From Dyadobacter sp. CECT 9275 (GTDB lineage: Bacteria; Bacteroidota; Bacteroidia; Cytophagales; Spirosomataceae): DNA of 64,000 nt. Of the stretch, positions 43,182-52,887 are shown one piece after another. The translations under genes were made by a program, and so were the position numbers. Location of the stretch: contig NZ_CAJRAF010000002.1 in NCBI RefSeq assembly GCF_907164905.1, positions 806,001-870,000 on the forward strand, given 5' to 3'. Within the stretch, counting starts at the first letter, position 1. Each line of letters starts with the position of its first letter. The notes under the pieces were generated by a model. That model did not search any database. It saw only the letters and a list, made by a program, of their open reading frames with translations, and was not told where the DNA came from.

Positions 43182-44552
43182 ATGACAAAATCACAAAAAC
43201 AATTAGTTAACCGACGCGGATTTATGGGGCTGGCCGGTTTGTCGGTTTCTTCCATGGCGCTTCCGTCCATACTCAAAGAGAATATTACCCTTAAGCAAGC
43301 CCCCTCTGGCAAGGATACTACCGACAACTACCGGACTTTGAGGGAAGGTAATGTTTTTTTCGACGGTAATAAAGTGGTTGTCACGGCCTACAAATCCATG
43401 CGCTTTTTCAAAAAAGAGTTTAGCCATCATTTTGCCAAAATGCGCATTTATCGAATGGAATGCCCCGATTTTAAATACGGGACTGACTATGGCGAGTACT
43501 TCCCTGCACAAGATTATAAAAAGGCCGATCTCATTTTCCACGGCAAAATGGAGCCATTGCTTGACTGCAAATTTCATTTCGAGGATACCACCGCAAAGAT
43601 AGGATCCACTTACAGCTACTGGATCGGTACTGACGAAGGAGAACCGGAAGGCCCTTTGGCCGTGAAGGTAAGAGATCCGGAGGTATGGTATAAATACGAA
43701 CAGGTTCAGGAGAAGGTAGCGCTTCTTCAAAAAAAATACCCCGCGATGGTTAATGCCAGCCAGATCGGGCTGACCACCTACAAAAGGCCGCTAATGGGAC
43801 TGAAAGTGGGCCATGGCAAAAAATGTATTGCGGTGGTGGGTGCGGTGCACGCCGGTGAAGCGGGCCCGGAAATCATCCTGTACATGCTCGAAAAGCTGCT
43901 GGAAAACCATCAGGACCTGCTGAAAAAAGTATCCATCGTTGCCATTCCCTCAGCAAACCCCGACATGCGTGACCGGCTGGTGCGCGGTAACCCCTGGTAC
44001 CTCCGCCGAAACCCCAACCTGGTGGATATTAACCGAAACTTCCCCGCAAACTGGGACACCGTTGAAACCACCTATGGTTATTCAACCGATGATCCGCAGG
44101 GCAATACCTACCGCGGCCTGTTTTCCAACAGTGAAAACGAAACCATGGCTATCAGCAGTTTTATGAAAAAGCATAAACCAAAACTGCTGCTTTCCTATCA
44201 CTGCCTGGCGAGCATTGCCGGAGAAACCCTGGCCGCTTCAAAAGACGCCCTTCAGAACCAGGCTTTTGTTGACAGAAGTGATAATTATGCCAGAATGTTT
44301 TGGGAAGCCCAGGATTACAGGGATCCAAAACAGGAGAAAGTCATTTACATGTGCACGGCGGGAAGTATCCCCACCTGGGGTTATAAAGAACTGGACATGC
44401 CCGCTTATGATGTTGAAGCGCCATTTGATGCGGCCGATCTTGCCAAATGCAAACTGGACCAGACCGACAGGGAACTCCTTAGAAAATATCAGGAAAAACA
44501 TTTAAAAGGAATGATTGCCCTATTAAAAGGGGTGAACGCCGAAAAAAAATAG
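43182..44552 (+). CDS. Exported M14 zinc carboxypeptidase
   Basis: The 456-residue protein starts NRRGFMGLAGLSVSSMALPS, a Tat-like leader, has a beta-rich domain of about 120 residues, and then the M14 fold: GAVHAGEAGPE with zinc ligands His223 and Glu226, DINRNFP with Arg285, the third ligand in SYHCLA (His340) and YDVEAPFD with catalytic Glu412. All key residues are present. It would trim C-terminal residues from peptides or act on peptidoglycan-like or gamma-glutamyl bonds. Its position between a glycosidase and susC suggests that the target of this locus carries peptide or amide-linked parts. Confidence 0.9.
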   Translation: MTKSQKQLVNRRGFMGLAGLSVSSMALPSILKENITLKQAPSGKDTTDNYRTLREGNVFFDGNKVVVTAYKSMRFFKKEFSHHFAKMRIYRMECPDFKYGTDYGEYFPAQDYKKADLIFHGKMEPLLDCKFHFEDTTAKIGSTYSYWIGTDEGEPEGPLAVKVRDPEVWYKYEQVQEKVALLQKKYPAMVNASQIGLTTYKRPLMGLKVGHGKKCIAVVGAVHAGEAGPEIILYMLEKLLENHQDLLKKVSIVAIPSANPDMRDRLVRGNPWYLRRNPNLVDINRNFPANWDTVETTYGYSTDDPQGNTYRGLFSNSENETMAISSFMKKHKPKLLLSYHCLASIAGETLAASKDALQNQAFVDRSDNYARMFWEAQDYRDPKQEKVIYMCTAGSIPTWGYKELDMPAYDVEAPFDAADLAKCKLDQTDRELLRKYQEKHLKGMIALLKGVNAEKK

Positions 44553-44775
44553 ATCCGCCCGGGACCAGGCCGGGAATCAAAAGTTCCCTTCCGTAACGCA
44601 ACAACAGCTTTGACTCTTCCTTGGGTACCAGTTCAATAAATTGGTACCAGGGGAGAATTATGTAAAAATTCGTATAGACAAGCCATCCGTTGTCACCGAC
44701 AATTACCCCGGAAGTTCCTTGTACCCAATAACTCACTTTTCATATTAATCCATTCAACTCCAAAACAGTTAAACT

Positions 44776-47700
44776 ATGCCCAACCTTCTATTTTTCTCCT
44801 CGAGTGGGATACGGAAGCTCTTTTTGCTTCCCATTCTCTGTCTGCTTGCCGGGCCCCTACTGGCCCAGGATTTAACCATCAATGGAAAGGTTTTTGATTC
44901 GGTTGAAAACCAGCCTTTGCCAGGTGTTACCATTCAGATCAAAAACACGGCAAAGGGAACCGTTACCGACGCCAGCGGCGCCTTTTCCGTGGCCGTTGCC
45001 AAAGGACAGGTTCTGGTATTTTCATACATCGGTTACGAAGCATTGTCATTTACGGTGGATAACAATACGGCTCCCGAAATCAGGCTCAATCCACAAAGTA
45101 ATAACCTGAACGAAGTGGCGGTGGTAGGGTACGGTACGCAGAAAAAGGTATCCCTCACCGGTGCAGTATCCTCGATCAACGCAACCAATCTAAAAAATCA
45201 GGTTACGAAAAACGTGATGGATGCCATAGCCGGACAGATCGCCGGTGTACAGGTAACTTCTGCAACAGGAATTCCGGGAGCCCCTCCGGTCATCCGGATC
45301 AGAGGTACGGGGTCTATCAGTGCCGGAAACGAGCCCCTTTATGTTGTTGACGGCTTACCCTTTCAGTCGGGCAGCGACCTGAATACCATCAATCCAAACG
45401 ATATCGAAACAATGGACGTTCTTAAGGATGCCTCTGCACAAGCCATTTACGGGTCGCGCGGGTCCAATGGTGTGGTACTCATCACAACGAAAAAAGGGAA
45501 AGTCGGCCAGGCCAGAATCGATTTTAACTATTACACAGGATTTCAGAATGTTCCCAAACTCATTGACGTCCTGGACCGCGACGGCGAAATCAAATATTGG
45601 AAAGAAACCAGTGCAGCCATCTGGGCGGCGTCCGGCGGTGACCCCAACGTACCCAACGGTTCCAGGGTGACATCAGCGGGTTCCAAAGCTTTTGTAAATT
45701 ATCTTGAGGCTTATGATGATCCCTCAAGCCTTCCCAATACCAACTGGCAGAAAGAGGTATTCCGGACCGCCCCTACCTCCAACTACCAGCTGTCCGTACG
45801 GGGAGGATCCGAAAAAATAAGATACTTCCTTTCAGGAAATTACTTTTCCGGAGATGGCGTTGTGAAGGCTACAGACTGGAAAAGGTATACCGCCCGCTTA
45901 AATGTAGATGCTTCCCCAACCAGTTTTTTCCGCGTGGGAATGAGCCTTTCCCCTTCGTATACGAAAGAAAACCGCCGCTGGACCGACGGTTCGGTATCCA
46001 GCCCCGACAATGACGTATCTGTGGTGATGACCACCATGGTGCTGCCTTCCAGTATTGCACCAAAAACAGCAGATGGCCTGTATGACGGAACCGGAGGAAG
46101 GCTGAATATTCCCTATACCACGGTGGGATGGGCAGCAGCCAATAACCCCTTGCAGCCACTGGAAGACCCCAACTATAAATTTGTAGTAGAGAAATCAAGA
46201 ATAACCGGCATCACTTATGCAGAACTGGAACCGGTAAAAGGCCTTGTGCTGAGGACCGACTTCGGTCTGGACAGGGTTGACGGGATCACCAATAAGTACC
46301 GTCCGTCCACGGTTTCCAGCTACACCAATCAGGTTCGGGTGAGATATCAGCCTCTGGCGTCTCCGATCACCATTTTTTCTTCACAGGAAAACCTTGCGGA
46401 TATAACCCTGTCATGGAACAATACGCTGACCTGGCAAAAAACCTTTTCAAATGTGCATGACATCAATTTCATGGCCGGTTATACCTATCAAAAAGGAATT
46501 TACGAAAACTCAAACCTGCTGGGTGCCGCGGGATCATACCAGAACGATGCCGTTAAGTATGTATCTGGTGCGGCAACCATCAACGGATCTGCCAGCAAGT
46601 CGCAGTGGACGCTGTTGAGTTATCTAAGCCGCCTTAATTACGCATATAAAGAGAAATACCTGTTGTCTGCGAGTGTCAGACGGGATGGATCAAGCCGGTT
46701 TGGGAGGAACAACAAGTTTGCCCTCTTCCCGGCAGCGTCTATCGGATGGCGGATTTCCGAAGAGGCGTTTCTTAAAAATGTAAGCTTCCTGCAGGAGTTA
46801 AAACTTCGTGTAGGTTACGGTAAAACTGGGAACTTCAATATCGGGAATTACACCTCCATACCACAGTTAGGTACCGACAATTACAATTTCGGGAGTGCAC
46901 TTGCCGTAGGGTACGCCCCTATTAGCCTTTCAAATGATGAATTGAGCTGGGAAACCAACAAAACCATTGATGCCGGTATGGACATCGGTTTATTCCGAAA
47001 CAGGTTGAACATCAACTTTGACTTTTACCGCAGGGTGACGGACAACCTGCTGTATAACCTGCCGATTCCGTCCATTTCCGGATTTACCACGGCCATTTCC
47101 AACATCGGAAAAGTTGAAAACAAAGGATTTGAAATTTCCCTGAACTCGGTCAATATCAAATCAAACGGATTCACCTGGACCAGTAACCTGAATTTTTCAA
47201 GAAACCGGAATACCGCCTTGAGCCTTGGAAAGAATAATCTACCCATTACGTCCTTTTCGCTGGGCAATTACTCCATGCAACGCATTGAAGTGGGCAAACC
47301 CCTATCCTATTTTTACGGATATAAGCTGGGAGGAATTTTCAGAGATCAGGCAGATGTAGACGCTCATCCAGAAATGCGGCTCAAAAATGCTTCCGGACAG
47401 TTGATCGGGGCACCCGGCGACAGTAAAATCGTTGATCTTAACGGCGACGGAGTCATCACACCCGATGACCGTACCGAAATCGGAAACCCCAGTCCGGATT
47501 TCACTTACGGCATCAGCAACCATCTCAGCTATAAAGCTTTTGATCTGGACGTGCAGCTGCAGGGCGTTCAGGGGAATGACGTGTTGTTCTTCAATGCCCT
47601 GTACATTGGCTCTAATACCCTTGTATGGAATCAGCTGACCGAAAGTGTAGAGAACCGCTGGAAATCGCCCTCCGAACCCGGCAACGGAATTTACGCACGT

Positions 47701-48009
47701 GCCGAAGGTCCTACTGCCGCTTTGGGGAATGCAGAAACCCGTGCCGACAGGTTCACGAAGGATGCTTCCTACCTTCGCATCAGAAACGTAACCCTGGGCT
47801 ACAATGTGCCTTCTTCTTTGTTGAAACGTGTGCATCTCAATTCCCTGCGTATCTATTCCAGCGTTCAGAACCTGCATACATTTACCAAATACATGGGCTA
47901 CAACCCCGATGTAAGTGTAAACGGAGAAAGTGTTACGCTCCCCGGCATTGATTTTGGCGGTTATCCGCTTGCCCGCACCTTCACATTTGGCGTCAATATT
48001 GGACTATAA
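44776..48009 (+). CDS. susC: SusC/RagA TonB-dependent transporter (no STN domain)
   Basis: The 1077-residue protein has a signal peptide (LFLLPILCLLAGPLLAQ), a carboxypeptidase-D-like domain (GKVFDSVENQPLPGVTIQIKNT), the plug with LNEVAVVGYGTQKKVSLTGAVS, and a barrel ending GGYPLARTFTFGVNIGL. Unlike the transporter at 12280 it lacks an STN domain, so it is not under FecR-type control; AraC or TPR/LuxR regulators nearby are the likely switches. It pairs with the SusD 21 bp downstream. Import of the breakdown products of this second locus is the inferred role. Confidence 0.97.
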   Translation: MPNLLFFSSSGIRKLFLLPILCLLAGPLLAQDLTINGKVFDSVENQPLPGVTIQIKNTAKGTVTDASGAFSVAVAKGQVLVFSYIGYEALSFTVDNNTAPEIRLNPQSNNLNEVAVVGYGTQKKVSLTGAVSSINATNLKNQVTKNVMDAIAGQIAGVQVTSATGIPGAPPVIRIRGTGSISAGNEPLYVVDGLPFQSGSDLNTINPNDIETMDVLKDASAQAIYGSRGSNGVVLITTKKGKVGQARIDFNYYTGFQNVPKLIDVLDRDGEIKYWKETSAAIWAASGGDPNVPNGSRVTSAGSKAFVNYLEAYDDPSSLPNTNWQKEVFRTAPTSNYQLSVRGGSEKIRYFLSGNYFSGDGVVKATDWKRYTARLNVDASPTSFFRVGMSLSPSYTKENRRWTDGSVSSPDNDVSVVMTTMVLPSSIAPKTADGLYDGTGGRLNIPYTTVGWAAANNPLQPLEDPNYKFVVEKSRITGITYAELEPVKGLVLRTDFGLDRVDGITNKYRPSTVSSYTNQVRVRYQPLASPITIFSSQENLADITLSWNNTLTWQKTFSNVHDINFMAGYTYQKGIYENSNLLGAAGSYQNDAVKYVSGAATINGSASKSQWTLLSYLSRLNYAYKEKYLLSASVRRDGSSRFGRNNKFALFPAASIGWRISEEAFLKNVSFLQELKLRVGYGKTGNFNIGNYTSIPQLGTDNYNFGSALAVGYAPISLSNDELSWETNKTIDAGMDIGLFRNRLNINFDFYRRVTDNLLYNLPIPSISGFTTAISNIGKVENKGFEISLNSVNIKSNGFTWTSNLNFSRNRNTALSLGKNNLPITSFSLGNYSMQRIEVGKPLSYFYGYKLGGIFRDQADVDAHPEMRLKNASGQLIGAPGDSKIVDLNGDGVITPDDRTEIGNPSPDFTYGISNHLSYKAFDLDVQLQGVQGNDVLFFNALYIGSNTLVWNQLTESVENRWKSPSEPGNGIYARAEGPTAALGNAETRADRFTKDASYLRIRNVTLGYNVPSSLLKRVHLNSLRIYSSVQNLHTFTKYMGYNPDVSVNGESVTLPGIDFGGYPLARTFTFGVNIGL

Positions 48010-48030
48010 CAACCGGCAACAAAAAATATT

Positions 48031-49512
48031 ATGAAAAGATACAGTTATCACCTGCTCCTTCTTTTATGCCTTGCGAGCTGTAAGGAAGCCGTCCTGGACC
48101 TGGTACCGATCAGTACCCCTACCACGGAAACATTTTATAAAACCAGCAATGATATGCTTAATGCGCTCAATGCGGTTTACGGTTCACTCAGAAGTAACGC
48201 CGCCGGGCTAACCGAATTTTTCTACGGAGATATGACCACGGATGATGCCCAGGCCGTTCCGGGTTACCCCGCTCATGCCGATTTTGATAATTTTATGATC
48301 AATCCTGCTTCCACAGCGCCCGTTAGTGACCGCTGGAACGACGCTTACAAAGGAATCAGCAGGGCTAACATTATCCTGGAAAGAATTGAAACCGTTCCGA
48401 TGGACGCTACACTGAAAAACCGCGTCATAGGCGAAACCAAATTTCTGAGGGCCTATTTCTATTTTAACTTGGTGAAGGTATACGGAGATGTACCCCTCAT
48501 CCTGAAAGAACTCACCAAACCTGAAGAAGCCTACAGCTATGGACGGGAAGCAGCACAAACAGTTTATGCTCAGATAGAAAAGGACCTGACCGAGGCCATT
48601 GGCGTATTGCCCGTTAGCTACACTGGTACCGACGTTGGCAGAGTAACCAGCGGAGCGGCAAAGGGTATGCTGGCCAGGGCAATGATCTATCAGCAAAAAT
48701 TCAAAGAAGCAACGCCACTGCTGGCAGACATTATTACCAAACAAAGTCCCGCTCAGTATCAGCTCCTCAGTAACTATGCCAGTGTTTTCCAGTACAATAA
48801 CGGTAACAATAAGGAAATCCTTTTCGCCATTCAGTATACACCAAACTCGCAGGCAATCGGGCAGGGAAATACGCTCACGTCTACGTTCGGGCCCATTGCC
48901 GGAGCCACCGTACCGCTGTTTGGTTCCAATGCCAACCAGCCAACCATGGACCTTTACAATGCCTTCGCCCCGGGAGATTCACGACGCGACGCTTCTATTG
49001 CTTTTGCCGTACTGCAGGGACCGATGTCGTACGTAAACAAATTCATCAACAGGAGTATTCAGCTGCGGGCGGAAGATGGCACCGACTACCCCATTCTGAG
49101 ATATTCGGACATCCTGCTGATGTATGCCGAATGCCTCAATGAAGAAGGTAATACCGCACTTGCCATTCCCTACGTAAACCAGGTGAGGGAGCGGGCATTT
49201 GGAAATAATACCATGAACCTGCAGTTCACCAACCCTGCCGTAACAGCCACCTATGTGGCCGATAAGGCTGCTTTAAGGGACCGTATCATCCAGGAGCGTC
49301 GCCTTGAGTTTTGTTTTGAAGGACTTCGTTTCTTTGATCTGGCCCGTACCAATACGTTGGTCCCAACCTTAAATAGTTACTTTACCAACAATAACGTGAA
49401 GTTCAACGGGAAGATCATTCAGATCGGGGCTAACAACAAGCTCTTCCCTGTACCCCAGGCTCAGATCGACGTAAATCCCACCGTTCTGAAACAAAATCCG
49501 GGATACAACTAA
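48031..49512 (+). CDS. susD: SusD/RagB family glycan-binding lipoprotein
   Basis: The 493-residue protein has a lipobox LCLASC near residue 17, then DLVPISTPTTETFYKTSNDMLNALNAVYGSL, and the typical helical core (ETKFLRAFYYFNLVKVYGDVPLI is the pattern with small changes). The end has RIIQERRLEFCFEGLRFFDLART and LFPVPQAQIDVNPTVLKQNPGYN. It is the surface partner of the SusC encoded just upstream. A rho-independent terminator 48 bp downstream ends the operon. Confidence 0.97.
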   Translation: MKRYSYHLLLLLCLASCKEAVLDLVPISTPTTETFYKTSNDMLNALNAVYGSLRSNAAGLTEFFYGDMTTDDAQAVPGYPAHADFDNFMINPASTAPVSDRWNDAYKGISRANIILERIETVPMDATLKNRVIGETKFLRAYFYFNLVKVYGDVPLILKELTKPEEAYSYGREAAQTVYAQIEKDLTEAIGVLPVSYTGTDVGRVTSGAAKGMLARAMIYQQKFKEATPLLADIITKQSPAQYQLLSNYASVFQYNNGNNKEILFAIQYTPNSQAIGQGNTLTSTFGPIAGATVPLFGSNANQPTMDLYNAFAPGDSRRDASIAFAVLQGPMSYVNKFINRSIQLRAEDGTDYPILRYSDILLMYAECLNEEGNTALAIPYVNQVRERAFGNNTMNLQFTNPAVTATYVADKAALRDRIIQERRLEFCFEGLRFFDLARTNTLVPTLNSYFTNNNVKFNGKIIQIGANNKLFPVPQAQIDVNPTVLKQNPGYN

Positions 49513-49559
49513 GATCACCCTTTAAGAATTTGATTGTTCTAGATAGTGCAGTATTCAAA

Positions 49560-49588
49560 CGGCTTCGGGCTTCCGGAGTCGTTTTTTT
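49560..49588 (+). terminator. Rho-independent terminator after susD
   Basis: CGGCTTCGG (49560-49568) pairs with CCGGAGTCG (49573-49581) over 9 bp with two G-T pairs and a GCTT loop, followed by T7 (49582-49588). Confidence 0.85.
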
Positions 49589-49868
49589 GCGGTCGTATGA
49601 CTAAAAAAGAAAAATACCTGGGCCGTCATTCCCAAAGCGGTTCTCTATTTTTCAGCGAACTGATTATCATGCATTTGTATGGAATTTTCTGAAGTATCAG
49701 AAAAAAACCAAAGCGAACAAAAAGTCACCGACAGTTAATCTTTTGGCAGTTCCTAAGGATTCATGTGCTTGTGTATGCTAGTCACATTGCAATTTTTACA
49801 GTACTATTAATGCTCAGTTTGTTCTAATAGGTTACATCTGAGCGTTGATGTAGAATAGTTAAAACAAA
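49589..49868 (+). other. Intergenic stretch that may encode a small RNA
   Basis: About 280 bp lie between two terminators and hold no convincing frame. GCTCAG (49812-49817) and CTGAGC (49838-49843) pair, and a second terminator follows at 49869. A short RNA ending at that terminator is possible, but no promoter box with good spacing is visible. Confidence 0.25.
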
Positions 49869-49896
49869 GCCCTGATTTTCGGGGCCGTTGTTTTTT
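49869..49896 (+). terminator. Second rho-independent terminator
   Basis: GCCCTGA (49869-49875) pairs with TCGGGGC (49879-49885), with a TTT loop and one G-T, and a T-rich tail ending in T6 (49891-49896). No protein gene ends just before it, so it either backs up the susD terminator or ends an unseen RNA. Confidence 0.65.
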
Positions 49897-49969
49897 ATGT
49901 CAGCGATAACCATCCTGGCAATAGGCAATGGCCGTGAAGCCGGATCCTCTCCAAACAAACTCAACGTAC

Positions 49970-51379
49970 TTAGCCGATCCTTACGTTTCTGCAGCCTGGC
50001 TTAACAGAAAGCAGCGGAGTGGGTTTAAGCCCGCTGCCTTCTAATCCGGAGCACCTGACATTGTGCACATCATCAAATACAAATGCCGGACGACCATCGT
50101 CCTGGGTAATTGTAACCGAAATGTTTTTCAGCTGAATATCCTTTGCATGGCGGATATAAAATCCATACGCCGGTAACGTTCCGAACATTCTGTTTTCGGG
50201 ATACTTTTTCCCATTCTCAGGTATTTCGCGGAGAATATCTTCGCTTTGGGCAACCGGAAAACCGCCATTTACTGTAATTTTGACATCTTCAATGATTACA
50301 TTTTCGATCAGATAACCCGGTAGTCCGCAGATGGACGAAGTATGAGGCAGGTAATCATGATGCTGCCGTTCGGGTTCATTAAATTTCTGGGCTTTGTTTA
50401 CCGTGGCTGTGATGTTGGAAATGTGTATGTTTCGAATCATACCCGTCTGGGTTTCTGCTTCACCGTGAGGTCCACGGTTACGTTCGCCAAGCCGGATGTT
50501 AATGGGAGTGCCCACGCCGTTCATTACCATATTCCTGACCACGATATCCTCCATCACACCACCGTCAACGATCTGCAGGGCGATCCCGGATATAACCGTC
50601 TGCCACACCTCATTGTTCTCGATCAGTACCTGCCTGAACCCGCCAACCGATCCTGTACCCATTTTAAAAGCATTACACAGTGACCTTACCCTGTTTTTAC
50701 GTGCAATTACCCGCCTGCATCCCCGTAAGGAGGCACTTTTAAGACAAATCCCGTCATCGTCAGTATTGATATCACAATTTTCAACCAGAACATCCTCACA
50801 ATCAATTATATCAATACCATCCGCGTTATAAAAATAGTTTTCATTTATCTTTACGCCGTCTATCCACACATGTTCGCATTGCTGGAATATGGCTGTCCAC
50901 ATCAACGACTGCCTGAATGTGATGTCCTTAATAGTCACTTCCGAACAGAGATCGAGCGTGAACAGCGGGGGCCTGTTGTCGTTATTACCTGTATCACGGA
51001 ATTCTCCGGTGCTATTGACCTGCGCATTGCCATTGATCATCCCCTTCCCGGATATCATGATGTTCTTCTGTCCGTCCGCATGCACCAGGGTTTGCATGGA
51101 ATAATCCTTTTTAAACGGACTGCCCAATATAACGCCTCCTTCTTCCAGATAAAGATGCACGTTACTCTTAAGATATAATGTCCCTGTCAGAAAATCACCT
51201 TTGGGTACCACCAGCTTGCCGCCACCTTTGCGGGAACAGGTATCTATGGCCTTCTGAAGAACCGAAGTATTCAGGAATTTACCGTCTCCAACAGCGCCGA
51301 ACTGGAGTATGTTCAGGGTAGTATCTTCCGTAGAGGACGGAGCGGTAGGGTAACGGGAAAAGAAATCAGTATTGATCAT
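49970..51379 (-). CDS. GH28 family glycosidase without visible signal peptide
   Basis: The open frame goes to 51412, but ATG 51379, two bases after the upstream stop (TAAAAATG), is preferred; it gives a 469-residue protein starting MINTDFFSRYP. The GH28 right-handed beta-helix is clear: LNILQFGAVGDGKFLNTSVLQKAIDTC, YNADGIDIIDCEDVLVENCDINTDDDGICLKS with the catalytic aspartates, and CNAFKMGTGSVGG where classical polygalacturonases have Gly-His-Gly. No leader is visible, so the enzyme may work in the cytoplasm or be exported by an unusual route. It forms an operon with a paralogue directly upstream. Substrates are likely uronic acid or rhamnose-containing glycans. Confidence 0.85.
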   Translation of the reverse strand: MINTDFFSRYPTAPSSTEDTTLNILQFGAVGDGKFLNTSVLQKAIDTCSRKGGGKLVVPKGDFLTGTLYLKSNVHLYLEEGGVILGSPFKKDYSMQTLVHADGQKNIMISGKGMINGNAQVNSTGEFRDTGNNDNRPPLFTLDLCSEVTIKDITFRQSLMWTAIFQQCEHVWIDGVKINENYFYNADGIDIIDCEDVLVENCDINTDDDGICLKSASLRGCRRVIARKNRVRSLCNAFKMGTGSVGGFRQVLIENNEVWQTVISGIALQIVDGGVMEDIVVRNMVMNGVGTPINIRLGERNRGPHGEAETQTGMIRNIHISNITATVNKAQKFNEPERQHHDYLPHTSSICGLPGYLIENVIIEDVKITVNGGFPVAQSEDILREIPENGKKYPENRMFGTLPAYGFYIRHAKDIQLKNISVTITQDDGRPAFVFDDVHNVRCSGLEGSGLKPTPLLSVKPGCRNVRIG

Positions 51380-51381
51380 TT

Positions 51382-52887
51382 TTATAGTTGGTTCAGCAGG
51401 ATACCAGTACAATTTTGTTTTAGGGAAAATACGGGAGAGTGCATGCTGTTAGTAGCACTGATGCCATTGAAATCAGAGTCATGCACATCGTCCAGGATAA
51501 ACGCGGGGCGCCCGTCTGCCTGCTGCTGGGTTATTTTAATATTGTTCATGCGTATGTTTTTGGCATGTCTGAGGTAAAATGCGTAAGAAGGAAGGGCCCC
51601 ATACATCCGGTTTTCAGGGTACTGGTTACCTGCCTCAGGTATTTCACGGAGGGCGTCTTCGGCAGAAGCCACAGGATATCCACCCTGAATCGTAATGTCT
51701 ATATTTTCAAGGGTGACGTCTTCTATAAGGCTTCCCGGTACGCCACTAATAGATGAGGTATGCACGATATAATTGTGCCGTTTGCGTTCTTCCTCATGGT
51801 ACTTCTCGGCCTTGTTCACGGTAGCCTTGATATCGCTGATATGGATGTTACGCATGATGCCCGGCAATACCGACAAAGCCCCCCGGACCAGCCGGTTGCG
51901 GTTACCAAGCCGCATATGAACAGGTGTAGCTACGCCGTTCATCGTGAGCCTGCGAACTTTGATGTTTTCCATCACACCACCATCCACAATCTGAAGCGCC
52001 AGACCGGAAATACCCGTTTGCCAGATTTCATTGTCCTCGATCACAATATTCCGGAAACCTCCGGAAGAATCCGTTCCCATTTTTATTCCGTTGCAGAGCG
52101 TACGCACTTTGTTGTTACGGATGGTACCCCGATTACATCCCGCATGCGTATAACCCTTCAGGCAAATCCCGTCGTCGTTGCTGTTGATATCGCAGTTCTC
52201 CACCACGAAATCCTCGCAATCTACGATATCCACCCCATCGGCATTGTGGAAGTAATTCTCGGTAACTTTGATGTGGTCCACATGCACATGCCTGCACCGC
52301 GTATAAGCCTGCGTCCACCATACCGAACGACAGAAGGTAACATCTTTAATGAGGATGTTTTCGCATTCGTCAAACCAGATAAAGGAAGGGTTTTCGGAAT
52401 TTTGCTCTTTAAATTCTCCGCTACCGTCCAGGAGCGCATTTCCGTCGAATACGCCTTTGCCGGTCACGCTGATATCCTGCTCTCCTTGTGCGTAAACCAT
52501 ACTCCGGTTAAGATATTTCTGATAACGGGCCGGGGTACGTACCACACGTTTGGGAAAATCCTTAAAGTAGGTTGAAGCCAGCAAAACGGCCCCCTCCTCA
52601 AGGTGCAAATGTACTTTGCTTTTGAGCACCACGGAGCCTGTAAGAAAAGTGCCGGAAGGAATAATCACCTGGCCTCCGCCCTGTTTGAAACAGGTATCTA
52701 TTGTTTTCTGTATGGCAGGAGTATTCAGCTTTTTCCCGTCACCTACAGCCCCGAAATCCAGGATACTGTATTTTTTTTGCTCCACAAACGAATCCGCATG
52801 TGCCGATGTACCGGTTACCCCGGCAAGCAAAGCACCGGCGCCGGTCAGCCCGATTTTTACAAATTCTCTTCTTTCAATGTTTTTCAT
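51382..52887 (-). CDS. GH28 family glycosidase with Tat-like leader
   Basis: The 501-residue protein starts KNIERREFVKIGLTGAGALLAG, a Tat-like leader. The mature part is a paralogue of the downstream gene: YSILDFGAVGDGKKLNTPAIQKTID, HNADGVDIVDCEDFVVENCDI, then NSNDDGICLKG (aspartates 238 and 239) and CNGIKMGTDSSGGFRNIVIEDNEIWQTGIS in pieces. As in its partner, the His of the GHG motif is absent and the NTD aspartate is Asn237. This group differs from classical polygalacturonases and its exact specificity is open. It is divergent from the TPR/LuxR regulator gene. Confidence 0.87.
   Translation of the reverse strand: MKNIERREFVKIGLTGAGALLAGVTGTSAHADSFVEQKKYSILDFGAVGDGKKLNTPAIQKTIDTCFKQGGGQVIIPSGTFLTGSVVLKSKVHLHLEEGAVLLASTYFKDFPKRVVRTPARYQKYLNRSMVYAQGEQDISVTGKGVFDGNALLDGSGEFKEQNSENPSFIWFDECENILIKDVTFCRSVWWTQAYTRCRHVHVDHIKVTENYFHNADGVDIVDCEDFVVENCDINSNDDGICLKGYTHAGCNRGTIRNNKVRTLCNGIKMGTDSSGGFRNIVIEDNEIWQTGISGLALQIVDGGVMENIKVRRLTMNGVATPVHMRLGNRNRLVRGALSVLPGIMRNIHISDIKATVNKAEKYHEEERKRHNYIVHTSSISGVPGSLIEDVTLENIDITIQGGYPVASAEDALREIPEAGNQYPENRMYGALPSYAFYLRHAKNIRMNNIKITQQQADGRPAFILDDVHDSDFNGISATNSMHSPVFSLKQNCTGILLNQL

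Noticed and set aside
44628..44655. GGTACCA/TGGTACC inverted repeat before susC
   Set aside because: Seven-base arms based on a palindromic GGTACC hexamer; too weak to call a terminator or operator.
51760..52575. 271-residue plus-strand open frame
   Set aside because: Antisense to the GH28 gene with an intact Tat-like leader and active-site motifs.
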